Shown here: positions 13,401 to 25,400 of the stretch, in pieces
Layout: every line of letters begins with the position of its first letter
Numbering within the stretch: position 1 is the first letter of the stretch
Origin: Mugil cephalus
Lineage: Eukaryota; Chordata; Actinopteri; Mugiliformes; Mugilidae
Direction: 5' to 3'
Assembly: GCF_022458985.1 (NCBI RefSeq)
Contig: NC_061777.1
Span: 14,101,668 to 14,165,667, forward strand
Length of the DNA: 64,000 nt
Notes under the pieces: generated by a model
The model's input: only the letters and a program-made list of their open reading frames with translations
Database searches by the model: none
Told to the model about the DNA's origin: nothing
Program-made: the position numbers and the translations under genes

Positions 13401-15288
13401 TATGTTTGTATTTCTTCAACTCTGCAGCTCAACTGAGCAGCATGACGATGGCCGCGAGTCAGGGCTCAATGCTCCACCTCCAGAGTAACATGCAGCACAG
13501 CCCTCTGGGAATCAGTATCATCAACACTCACAGTGGCAGTGTGAGTATTCACAGCCCCGCAAGAAGATATATTTTATTTGTTTTAAGGAGCTAGTTTAAA
13601 ATGAAACATTCCTGCGTTCGTTTACCACAGATGTCTCCGTTCTCGATGAATGGCCTGCCCTCTCCTGGATACCAGTGCCCTACCTCAGTCTACCAGGCCA
13701 CACCCCAGCAGGTGTACTCTCTAACCCAAACTGGACAACAGGTAATATGCTTTAAGCTGACGAAGAGCCTGAGGTTACCAGTGGAGAAATGGTAACTATG
13801 GGATGAGGTTGTGAATATTCCCCTCTCTCTTTCTCCTAGTGTTCTGCTGGGGGGCTTTATAGCAATGTTTCTTTCAACAACCAAAGTCTTTTCACACAAC
13901 CTCGCCTGGCTCCACAAGAGCAGGAGCTGCAGCCCAAGTCTTTCCCCAAGCCAATCTACTCCTACAGGTCAGCACACATATGATTAAGTAAAAATATCCA
14001 CCTGAATCTCCTCATTAATTTCCACCCAATTTGTACTGAATCGCATCCAATCTATGTTTTTGTTCCTCAGCTGTTTGATTGCCATGGCTCTGAAGAACAG
14101 CAAAACTGGCAGCCTTCCAGTCAGTGAGATCTATAGCTTTATGAAGGAACACTTTCCTTATTTTAAGGTACGGTAGCCCGTTCCCATTACAGACAAAGAC
14201 TTGCATGTACATCAAGTGTGTGACTGACTATATTCAACCTGTTTGCGTGCAGACTGCGCCTGACGGATGGAAGAACTCAGTCAGGCACAATCTCTCCTTG
14301 AACAAATGCTTTGAGAAGGTGGAGAACAAGACAAGCAGCTCGTCCCGCAAGGGTTGTCTGTGGGCGCTGAACCCTGCCAAAATTGACAAGATGGAGGAAG
14401 AGATGCAGAAGTGGAAACGCAAGGACCTCCCAGCCATTCGGCGCAGCATGGCTAACCCTGGTGAGAAATTCATTTTTGTCAAACGTGAAAAGTCTAAAGC
14501 TCATATTTTGTTGCGTAGTCTGACAGTCCGTCTTGCTTCCCACAGATGAGCTGGACAAACTGATCACAGACCGCCCGGAGAACTGCAGGCGAAAGGCTTT
14601 AGAGCCTGGCATGACCCGGCTGCCCAGCTGTCCAACCGGCCTCCCGCTGCAGGTCCCATCCCAGATGCAGCAGCAGCCAATAGTCACGCTGTCCCTGCCG
14701 TGTTTACCCATGCACCAGCACCACCAGCTTCAGGCCCAGCTCCAGGCTCAGGCCCGACTGGGGCCCATGTCCCCTGCACCGGCCCAGACGCCTCCCCTCC
14801 ACACAGTCCCTGACCTTTCTCACAGTCCGCTCACCCAGCAGCCCGGCAAGCCCCCTGACGATTTCTACACCGTGCACGGAGACACGCACACGGAGGTGGA
14901 CGCACTGGACCCTAGCATCATGGACTTTGCCCTTCAAGGTAAAATACATTGAGTAATTGTCAGTTTTGTTCTTTTTTTTTTTACAAGATAATTGCAGCGT
15001 TGTTGCTTAAATATACTAACACCAACTCTCTGCTCAGGTAATCTATGGGAAGAAATGAAGGACGACAGCTTTAACCTGGATGCTCTGGGCACCTTTAGTA
15101 ACTCACCCCTACGACTATCAGACTGTGACTTGGGAAGTGTCAGCCTCCCTCCCGCCTCCAATGGAGCGAACCTGCCGCTGTCAGACGTGCAGGTGACGGG
15201 GCTGTACACCTCCTACACCTCCCAGGATCCCCTGTCTTCCCAGTACATGGGCGCCGCGGCCAACAGCAAGCCCATTGCCTTGCTTTAG
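10494..15288 (+). CDS. foxn4: Forkhead box protein N4
   Basis: Forkhead/winged-helix transcription factor that in vertebrates drives retinal amacrine/horizontal and spinal V2b fates. Coding exons: 10494-10573, 12801-12967, 13428-13540, 13631-13741, 13840-13967, 14071-14167, 14253-14460, 14546-14938, 15038-15288; 1548 nt, 515 aa (human about 517). The N-terminus [14 protein letters not shown] fits the FOXN4 start, and the [12 protein letters not shown] block is conserved. The forkhead domain spans about residues 193-300, opening [17 protein letters not shown]; recognition helix [17 protein letters not shown] is at about 236-252. A Q/P-rich linker follows, then the acidic segment [17 protein letters not shown] (about 418-434) of the FOXN1/4 activation domain. 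The protein ends KPIALL. Intron 1 (2.2 kb) holds a (GT)n run near 12045-12062 and a SOX-motif cluster; other introns show nothing notable. It lies tail-to-tail with acacb, as in human. Confidence 0.97.
11735..11900. promoter_or_regulatory. Candidate foxn4 intronic enhancer with repeated SOX-type sites
   Basis: Three ACAAT cores (11804-11808, 11829-11833, 11872-11876) lie in the same orientation within 75 bp of non-repetitive sequence. ACAAT is the core SOX-family motif, and foxn4 is a neural progenitor gene. Occupancy and conservation are not known. Confidence 0.22.
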
Positions 15289-16868
15289 AGCATTAAAACT
15301 GTTTTCTCCAACACGATCCATTCATTCGTCTGTGGATATCTGTGGATGCCACCTGAAGAAGTCTGATGTCTGGTTTCTTTTGTGCTACTAAAAGTGAAAG
15401 ATTTGGGAACCGGGTCATTAAGAGCTAAAACTGCTGACAAATAAAGAGGCGGATGTAAGAGAAAGTGTGTAAGACTTCGAGAATCGAGCTTTGCCAAGCA
15501 AAGACTGAAAGACTCTGTTTGGAGAATGACATGTAAGTTAGCATCCAACAGTTTTTCCACTGCGTTTAAAGACTTTCCATAATGTAGCTCCCCATCTCTC
15601 ATCTGTTGTATTGTGCTAGACATTATTGCTGTGATGTTTTATTTATATTTATAAAAGGCAGCTGGAGAAAGTGATGACTCTATCAATCTTTTGCTGTATA
15701 TATTTGAATGTGTAAAATTCCTATTGCCACAAAAAAGCTTTCACTTGACAATATTTGCCCTTCTCCTTCTAAAATGTGTGCCAACACTTCGGGCGATCCG
15801 CATTTTTACATATTCTACGCGCTGTGATTAACATGTCTGAAGGTCACGTGTACTTGTATGTTCATTAACTTGATCATATTAAAAATCAAATGGGTAAACA
15901 AAAGCATCTTTACAGTTAAATATATCAAGTGACATTTATTGACAAACAGCCCTTGGTAAAATACAAGACACATGAAAGAGTTAATATACATTCAAACGAA
16001 TGGCATTCGTGGTATTTTAGTCAGAGGTAAGGAGAATCAAGACGGTGCCTGACGGATCGCTTTGGCAATTAATGTCCACCCCTACACAAAACCTGAGTTT
16101 TAAGAATGGCTGCTTTATACCAGAGATCTACAGACTAAACCGAACTCTGAAGTATCGCATACAGTGTCACATTACATTCAAACCATGGGGTTCAACCACA
16201 AAACACAAGAATGAAAGTGGCAGTGAAAACTGAGTCTAAGTCAAGTCAATACAACAATAAGACAGAAGACAGATGGACTTCAACCTTTTCTCGATCACAA
16301 ATGTACTTATTTTCGATGGAAAAAAATCTTAAACAAGCTTATTTTTACATTCAAACATGATCACGCATTCTCCATCTTCAACTAAATAACAAAACTAGCA
16401 CGTGAATATCAAGTCTCTTATTGTATGACGCCTGAATAACTCCAGACTCAACAGACTGCACCAGTAAGGTAATGGTAACACTGATAACTTTTGTGTACAA
16501 ATACAGCAAAGTGAAATGTGCGTGACAGTGACCAAGGAAACACAGTTCCTGGTCCGAGCAACTGAAATGACTGACTGGTTAACTTAATGTACAAGACTGA
16601 ACTGTCCATTGTGGCACACATGGAGAGGCCACTCTGTATAGAGCACTGTTATTGTGTGTGCATATCATTCTTTTATTTTTTTACAAAAATCCTCTAAATT
16701 CTAAACCTGAAGTTCAAGACAGTGTTTCTTTAGCCTTACAATTTTCTCCTTTTACCACTAAAGCACTTTAATGCCTGCAACACACTTGTGTTACATAACA
16801 GTACAATCAACTAAAGTAGAGCGTTTTTTCTTCTCTTTAATAGTGCAACCATGGTAAAGTGCCGTTGC
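15289..16868. other. Convergent 3' region of foxn4 and acacb
   Basis: No coding sequence. AATAAA on the plus strand at 15440-15445 is a candidate foxn4 polyadenylation signal, 150 nt after the stop. AATAAA on the minus strand (TTTATT at 16672-16677) is a candidate acacb signal about 190 nt after its stop. The 1.6 kb is essentially the two facing 3' untranslated regions plus a short gap. Confidence 0.5.
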
Positions 16869-19800
16869 TTAAGTGGAGCTGGTGCTGTCCATTGTTGCAA
16901 GCAGGTGCGACAGCTTGGCCCTCTGGGCCTGAGTGATGTTCTGGCTCATGTGGATGATGCAGTCCATGGCCACGTCGGGGTTAGCCTGCACCAGGCTAGA
17001 CACAAGGGAAAGAAAGTATGCTCATCTTTAAAACATGAAACATTTGCAGATATTTTCATGCAGATATTTGTAGACATCAACTTTGTTTTGCTACTGTAAG
17101 GGTGCTGCCAGTAAAACACACTTTCAAACCTAGAGTTAAGTAAGGATTCAGCAGATTTCTTGGTAAAACCCCCAAGAATACATTTCAGACTAAGATGAGG
17201 CTCCGGCTTAAAATTTTTCCCCATAAGTATTTTTTCTACTATGAATGCACAAGATTTTATGACACTAACTTAATTCATGGCTCAGTCCAAAGTAACTCCA
17301 CCATAACGTGAATAAATGCACAGTATACCTGCGAATGTGTTTCATAGCGTTTTCTCTTTTCAAGTATTTGATGTTCTCTCGGATAGCCGAACGGGTACCA
17401 TCCTCGTCAGATAAATGCTTCTCAAGCCACTCGACCACTGTTTGGTTGTTATCCCAAAGATAAGCCTGGGAAAGACACAAAACTTTACCTGTTACCGGAC
17501 ATGTATCCACAATGTGTCAGCTGGATTTAAGCATTAGACAGTAACCTTGTTATCACACACCTTAACTGTTCCCTCAGTTTCAACAAACCAGCGTCGCAGC
17601 ATGGACTGCATGTGCCCATCGCTGAGATCCTTGTTGGCTTGCAGAATCTCACATTTCACCACCTGCTCCAACAGGAGGCGACGCAGACGCCAGTAGAAGA
17701 AGGTTCGCACATTCTTCCAGTCCAAAATATCCTATTGAGAATCAAAGAGCACAGGGCAAGAAGTTATAAAGGGTTGAATCAAACCTAAATATGACTCTAT
17801 TTTCAGCATCTAAAGTAATGTGCATAGTGCCACATTGTTCAGAAGGTGTACACTCACAGTGATGGCACCTTTCTCCTGCATCCTGCCTGGGGTGTCATGC
17901 AGGTCTACAAACTGCACTGCCACCTGGTGGTAGATGGGCAACAGAAATTCCTCTCTGGCTTTGAGCTTTGACTCCAGCTCTTTGCACTGTTTGTCGGATA
18001 GCTCAGGGGAAGCTTATGAAAACAGAGAAACTCTGAGTCACTAACTAATCTTGAAATGGTAAAGAAAATTCAAATAATCTTGTGGTTCTCTGATATGAGA
18101 GAAAAGGAGCTTTTACCGAGCTGCTCAACCAGACTGGAATAAACTGAGTCTAGCCTTCTCATTGTCTTCAGCAGGTCCTTCCTCCTGAATTTGATCTCCA
18201 CTGTACCCTCAGCCTCCAGCACGCCACCTCTGTATCAGAGAAAAAAAAAAAAAAAAAGCAAGCCAGGAGACATAAATGACAGACCTTTAATCACAGTCAT
18301 CTGTTGGTTAGGTGTGGAAAAACACTGCTTCATGTACCTGCTTTCCCTGTCAGCATAGAGTTCCATACAAAGTGGGTTGATGGTGGGGTCTATCACCACC
18401 CAGGACCCCCCTCTCAGCTCAGCCTGCGGTGGGATGTACACCAACACTGGCTGGTGGAAACCATGCAGGGCATCCACAATATAGGCCCCAAACTTGAGTA
18501 CCTGGTCATACATGTCTGGGACAGAAATGGGCAGAAATTACATTATTTTATAAACTCAAAAGTCCAAGGCAGTTAAGATTATAAGCATTAAAACAGTGTT
18601 CGGAAAATAATGGTAAATGATAAAGTCTCAGCCCAGAGTATGTTAACGGAAAAATATTAAAGGAGCTGAGTTTGAGGCAGCCACACCGTCATTACTACAC
18701 TGATCAAAACCAAGTCAAAAACTTAAAACTGAAACTTTATATTCAGTATAAAGGTTTTATTTATTTCTTGAAAGACAAAAATATGTTACTGGACTACACG
18801 TTTTATAATCTCTTTGCCAAGTTTAGGACTCATACATACCCTTCATCCCCCCCGAGAAGCCCCTCCAGTTGGCAAACACCATGAGGGGTAAACGTTCCCG
18901 GTTAAAGTCACAAATCGCCTGAGCCGTTTTAAAAGCTGAATCTGGAAACCACACCTGACCGGCCTGCTGCAGAACCTGGCGAAACAACAAGAGCAGAGGT
19001 GATACGTTGTTCTAATTACTGTCATGGGTTATTGTGTGACTATATTTCTTATAATCCATGTGGATGGATTGACTCACTTTAGATTCTGAGTCCAGGTTGG
19101 CTGGATCTGCTGGGACAGTGAACTCAACGGTGCGTGTTTCAACCGCAATGACACCCAGGGGGATTCCTCCTAATCTGAATTTATCCAACGACACTACTTA
19201 TTAATTTATTCGTGTTTAAGGTGTAATAAGCATTTAAGATACAATAAAGCGCTTTGTGCACAGCTGATTTACCGTGCTCTTCCCACGACCACAGTCTGAG
19301 CCCAGGACTCCATGACCTCCATGAAAGAGCCATAATCGAAGAATCCACTCTGCCAAGCACCTCTCACCGCTAATGACACCAGTTAAAAAAATATCCAGTT
19401 ATTACATTTAATAGTGAAACAGAGGCATTTCAGAGTTTAGATCATGTCACTTACAGGGGTGAGATCTCCCAGCTAGCATCCAGCGGGGGTCATACGGCGC
19501 TTTAGTGGGAGTAAATTCTATCTCTCTGTCTACTGGGTCTGTAATCGCTATGACAGGAACAGGGGAGTGTTTGTTCTGTTTTTGTGAGGAGAGAAGAAGA
19601 ACTCCAGTAAATGATCTGAAGGTTTAATTCAGTTACTGTAAGATTAGATCAAGGCTGCACCTTTGGCATGTAGGAGAGCCACTGCAGGATGTTGAAAACA
19701 CCCTCAAAGTCGTCTGGCACAGTGGTGTGTGTGACTCCATTATTGTGCATGATCTGGATTCCTCCCAGCTGGTTGTTGGAGGTGTAGACCTCCCTGCCCA

Positions 19801-22414
19801 GAACCTGGAACAAAACATGAACTTAAATGGTGAACCTGAACTACTTTTAACTGATTAAAACAAAGGAATTGCCTTTAGTTTGCTGAATTAAACAGGTTAA
19901 ATCAACCAACTGCTATCTCACCATAGTGGTGAGAAGATGGAAGCAGAAAAAATCCTAAACATCCTGGAAATACTATTTTAGGATTGAAGATTCAATCTGA
20001 AGTGATGAGATGTGATCGTTGTATTTTTTCAACATTCAGAAAACAAAAAGAATGAAAAAGACAAACCTTGTTAAGAGCCCCTGCTCCAGTCAGGATAATG
20101 TGGGAGTTCTCCACCTGGATCACGCGCTGTCCTAAACGGACGAGATAGGCCCCGATTCCAATAGCGCGACACGTCACCTGCAAGAGCATCAAGAGGCTTA
20201 AATGTAAGAATCACGGACTTTGACACGCTGCTGCCGAGGGAGGTCAGCTCCACGTTCTCACCATACTGATGGTAATGATCTCGTCATAGGCCCGAGAAGA
20301 TTCTCCAGCGATGGTGCCAGAACCTCGCAGGTTCTCAACGCCAAGACCTTCATCCTTCCCAATGATGTCAGTGATAATGTACCTGTGATGAGCACAGGGG
20401 AGAGAGAATTCAATTATATTTTAATTTTATATACAATCTGACCAGACAGTAAGCATGGTAGAAAATAAAACAAAAGTTAAGGATGTCACATATTTCTATT
20501 AGCCGACTAATGTACCTGGACTCTCCACATTCCTCTACATGATGACAGTGAACAGAATTGGTGGAACTGATCCTGGTGTAGTCTTGTGGTGTCAAGTAAA
20601 GGTATTTGAACCCCTTCAGGAAGAAAATGAAATAACATTACAAATGTTGTCATCTGCTTTTCACAAAATGGAATCATGACGGGGAACTTGTGTCAGAGGG
20701 CACCTTGTAGGGATCAGCGGGGTCGATCCAGGCCACCTGGAACATGTGTTTGACCTCTTCGGCGAGCCCGATACGAGCTCCGCTGTTGGCTGCGATGTAA
20801 ATGCGGGGAATGCCCTCGGCACGAGCCAACTCTGACGCCCTGAGAAAGAGCTCATCCTCCTGAGGACCAAACGAGCCAATCATGTGAGTGATGTCGTTAC
20901 AGATGACAATAATGTCTCTGCCCTTCGGGTACTCGGGAGTCTTCATCTTCATCCTGAAGGCAACCATTCCCACCTGGTGAAGATCAGTCATAGTGGGTAT
21001 TAGTATCATCACACTGAGAAAGCACAGTGAGTGTAGCAGGTAATGTAAATGTCCTTAAAAGCGTCCTACGTCATTGTCTCCAGGCAGGCGGTTCAACTGC
21101 ACTAGTCGACCTTCTGAGTCCAGTACTAGTTCAGTGCACATCAGCACATCTTTAGGAGATACTTCCCCTGGACCCCACTGCTTCAGTAATGCCTACAAGA
21201 AGATTTTCAGTGAGGTCAAGCTTAGAACATCTCATACAGAAATATGTGATTCACTTAGATGGCATTACCTGTCTGAACATCTCAGGGAAGTCATAGACGT
21301 ACGTGGTGCCCAGCGTTTGAGCCTGGAAGCGTTTGGACTGCAGCAGGTCTTTGGTCACATATGGAGTGTTGATGAGCATGCCATGCAAGGGACCTTGCTT
21401 GTCTCCGTATGACTGAAACATGATCTAAAAAGGAAAAGACAGTTTATACGACCGTGTAACCATAACAGCAACGCCTTTAGCTTCGTATTTCTTTTCCCAC
21501 AGTGTTTTGTCCTCACCTGCCCAGAGTTTAGGTCAGTGACTTCTTTATACAGACTGATGTCCAAGTAATAGCCAGACTCATTCGTGAGAAACAGCCGGAT
21601 AGGAATGGCGTTCCCAGTTGGTGTCAGACGAATGTTGATCTTCAGCTCAGCCTGAAGGACGCGCAGCTTCCAAAGACGACTGCCGTAGCGCATCACCATG
21701 GAGCGGACAGACTCCTCTATCTGAACACCCAGGGACGTTTAAAAGAACACGAAAATGTGAATTTGGAGTCTGAGGTCTGAGTAAATAGGACATTATGCAG
21801 TCGTTAATGTTAATCTGCACACTGACTTTAGAGGGGTCCATGATGACAGTGGGGACGAAGTTGAGGAAAATGTGATTGCAGTCTGTGCGGACACTGGTAT
21901 TACTGAAGGCCACCTCCAACTCATCCATGGCTTCCAGCAGAAGACGCTCTCCTTCATTTTGGAGATACTCAAAGGAAGCTTCCTAGTTATATATAAAGAT
22001 GCATGACATAAATGTAAGAATTTATGTCTTTTATTTAAACATACAAGTTTTGGTTTGGTCCTCTCACCTTTGTAATCAGATCTGAGTGGCGGATGATTGC
22101 TCTGATGAAGAAGCGGTAGTCAGTGACTTCCGCTCCCTCCTGAACACGAGCAGCGCCCAGGTAGAGGTGCATTTTGTGGTTGGCACAGGGAACGGCTGTC
22201 AGGTCAAAGTTCCTCATTCGGTTGAGCTCGAGCTGGAAGGCCAGAGCCGGCTCCAGGTTCCGGTAAATTCGATCCTCCTGGAACTGAAGACAAACAGAAA
22301 GTGGGGCTCAGCGTCTACTCAGACAGCAGCACGCCAGCTCATTAAGTGAATTCAGGTTCGATTAAAACTTACTCCGTCTCTAGCTCTGAACGTGAAGAAC
22401 TTGGGAAATTCTCT
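16869..22414 (-). other. acacb: acacb: carboxyltransferase domain
   Basis: The last exons encode the two crotonase-fold halves that move the carboxyl group from biotin to acetyl-CoA. Conserved runs include [20 protein letters not shown] (N-half), [19 protein letters not shown], and in the C-half [20 protein letters not shown] and [14 protein letters not shown]. No frameshift or stop interrupts it. A small variation is EECGES where human ACACB has EEGGES. Confidence 0.93.
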
Positions 22415-25400
22415 CTGTTTTTAATGAAACAGCAAAAGAAAAATAATCAGTCAGTATGACTTAAGAGTGATGGTACCTTGTAAGTACTTTCCAAGAGAAA
22501 TGAACAAATATCAATAACTGTTGTTAGATTAAGCTTCCAAAACAAGTATCTGACTGGGATTAAGAAAATTTTATCACAAAGAGTTGAGAATAGCTATGCT
22601 TAAATAATAACTTTTCATAAATACAGTGTGAGTACCACCTAAGTTTTCACATGGAGGCCACTTATGATTATGAAACTGTACATTAACACGATTACCTTCT
22701 GTGCAATCAAAAATGTGATTCTCCTGATTCCATACTCAAACAGGATTGCTTTCTGTAAAAAACAGCAACCATCCATCATTTTCATTTAAAGAGATGTTGT
22801 TTTTATTAATTTATTTATCACATTATTAAAATGGGTAACTTTAATCTGACGGCTGACCTTTGACTGGGCGAAGGCAGTAAAGGCTGTAACCAAGGCGTCG
22901 TCGTCTTCAGTGTCGGCCGTTTTTATGGACACGTTAATGATGTGGATTGGGTTCTCCCTGGTGTTCTGTATCGGACAGAAGTGGAATTAATGGCTGCACA
23001 GACACACGAGAACACAGACTTTTTATCAAGGACACATTTCCACACCTTGAAGCTCTCGTCCTCGTAGAGACTTGAGCAGGACTCTGAAAACGGAGAGTCC
23101 TCCAAGAGTGGTTCTGCAAAACTGGACAGGACTTCATCAAAATCCCTGCAAGAGAAAAATAAACTTTTTACTAACTGATCTACAAAATCTAAACAATAAA
23201 TATGGGAAAGAGTTAAAGGTCAAGTTTAAAATGACCTTTTGAAATCATCAAAATCCTGGAAAGCCACCATGGCCCCCATGCGCTGGCATGGCGGAGAAAA
23301 GGCTCCTTCGAGGAAGAGCTCACTGCTCTGCCGCCTCATTTTAAACTGGCCTGATCCATTCACTGGCACAGGAACCCTAAACAGAGGCACAACCACATAG
23401 TGATTACATAGGCAGGCGTGACTTAGAAATATATAAAAATTAAAACAAAAACAACTCAACAGCATAAACGGTACAAATATTCATACAGAGAGCAAATAAA
23501 GCAGGTCTGAATGACAGCAAAGTTTGACCATCATTGCATCCAATTACACAGAGTTCACTACAGAAGTGCCATAAAGTCCAGTGAGTCTCGACTATAAAGT
23601 CTAGAAGTCAAGTCCAGACTGAGATACAGGTGCTGCTATTTCCCGCATGTTTCACTGTCTGACTACGATTGTGTGATTTGATCCTGCAGACTGATTGTAG
23701 GCAGCTTGGTTGATTAATTGTTATCATTGCCTGTTTATCAGCTGCACTCTTTTGTACAACAAGTCTTTCAAGGTCAAAAGGAGACTTGTTGACATTTATG
23801 TCTCTGTTGCATTATGGAGATGACACACATGCATGCATCCCCACAGTGTTTACACACAAGCCGGATACCATCCATCATTTGTATGTAATTACTCGCCATT
23901 GTTCACTGTATGTCAGAGGAAGATGATCCGCCTTGTGTACTCACAAGTCACAAGCAAATTCTCATTAATAAGGCTATTCTTGGTCTACTTCAATTTTACG
24001 AAATAAGTATTTGTCTTCACTTCTATCTGTCCCTAAAACAATGTCGTAAATTTAATCAAGTCAAGTCTCCGCCAGGTTCATAGATGCATTTCATATATTT
24101 TCTTTTTTCTTATCCAGGGTAACTGTTAGTATATCTGACTGAGATTTGCAAATCAAGACAAATCTACATTTTATGCTGGAGAATACAGGCTCCCCATTCT
24201 TAATCTAAGGCTTCAGGTTTTTAAGAGGAAGAAACTAAACTATGTACCTCTCCAAAAGCTCAGTAATGTCAAGAGAAGCAACAGAGAAAAAAAGATATGG
24301 AGCAGCTCAGCTTTAAAAGTGAATTAAGAAGGACTTGTTAGGGGAGTCCTTAAGCAATCGCATCTGAGGAGAAGGAACAAGCAAGACGGTGCATCTAGCA
24401 TGCATTGCTGTGAGACATACACACAATCAGTTGGCTTGGCTTTCTGGGAGGAGCTTTACTCTACCTGTTCAGAGTACGGCTGCTCCCTCTGAAATAAGAT
24501 GATCGACAGGTGAACATTAGCGGTGGGCGATCAAACTGTACGTCCACCTCTAGGCATTATGATTAGACTGAAGCAATTTACAAGACACTACGCACATTCC
24601 CATTAATGTCAAGTGGGAGTAAACATTCTGCATTCGAAGTTAGCTGTAAGCAGTTACAGTAGCAGTTTATAGGTCGCTTCCCAGTACTACTTTATTTTTT
24701 CATCTTTACTGATCTACCAATGTCCTGTAGGAGAATATTTAAAGTGTGTGTTATAGTCTGAATTTCTTCATAAACAGTCACAAAGTGAGCATTGTTTCCT
24801 CTTGATCAGCCCGCCGCTACAGAGACAAAACATTACAGCCTCCGATTCCATGCTGATCGTACACCTATTCAAACTTGGGCGTAGAGGTCGACTCGACAGT
24901 AACTCAAGAATCAGACAATATCGCGTCACCCGTCACCCGAGGCTCTGTGTGATGGGAACCCGTTACCTGTTTGGATGTGATGACGGCAGCATAAACTGGA
25001 AGTCCACAGCACAGGTTCCATCCTGCAGCTGGTGATGCTGGATGCTATTCAGCTCGTAGGCGATGTACGCCCTGCGAACATACACCTGAAGTCGAGACAG
25101 AGCAAGTGAGATTTACCATTTTAGTAGGTTTAACAAATGCATAAGAAAGCAATGCCTTGAGTTCGCAACCCACACCTCTAAGGCGGCCATGCACACGACT
25201 TGATTGACGTGATAGAAGAAGTTGGGCAACACGTCGAATATGGAGGTTTCGGAGAGGATGAGTTTCTGTGACAAATACATAAATATATATATATTAGTTA
25301 TTTGATATTCAATCTGCTGCAGAGTGATGGTCACAGTTTTACACAAGGCTAACCTTCAAATTCTCCGGGCAGAACTGGTGGCCGTACATGTCAATGGCAG

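Noticed and set aside
18238-18258. Poly-A tract as an assembly gap or exon break
   Set aside because: The flanking acacb exons splice in frame; it is an ordinary homopolymer in the intron.
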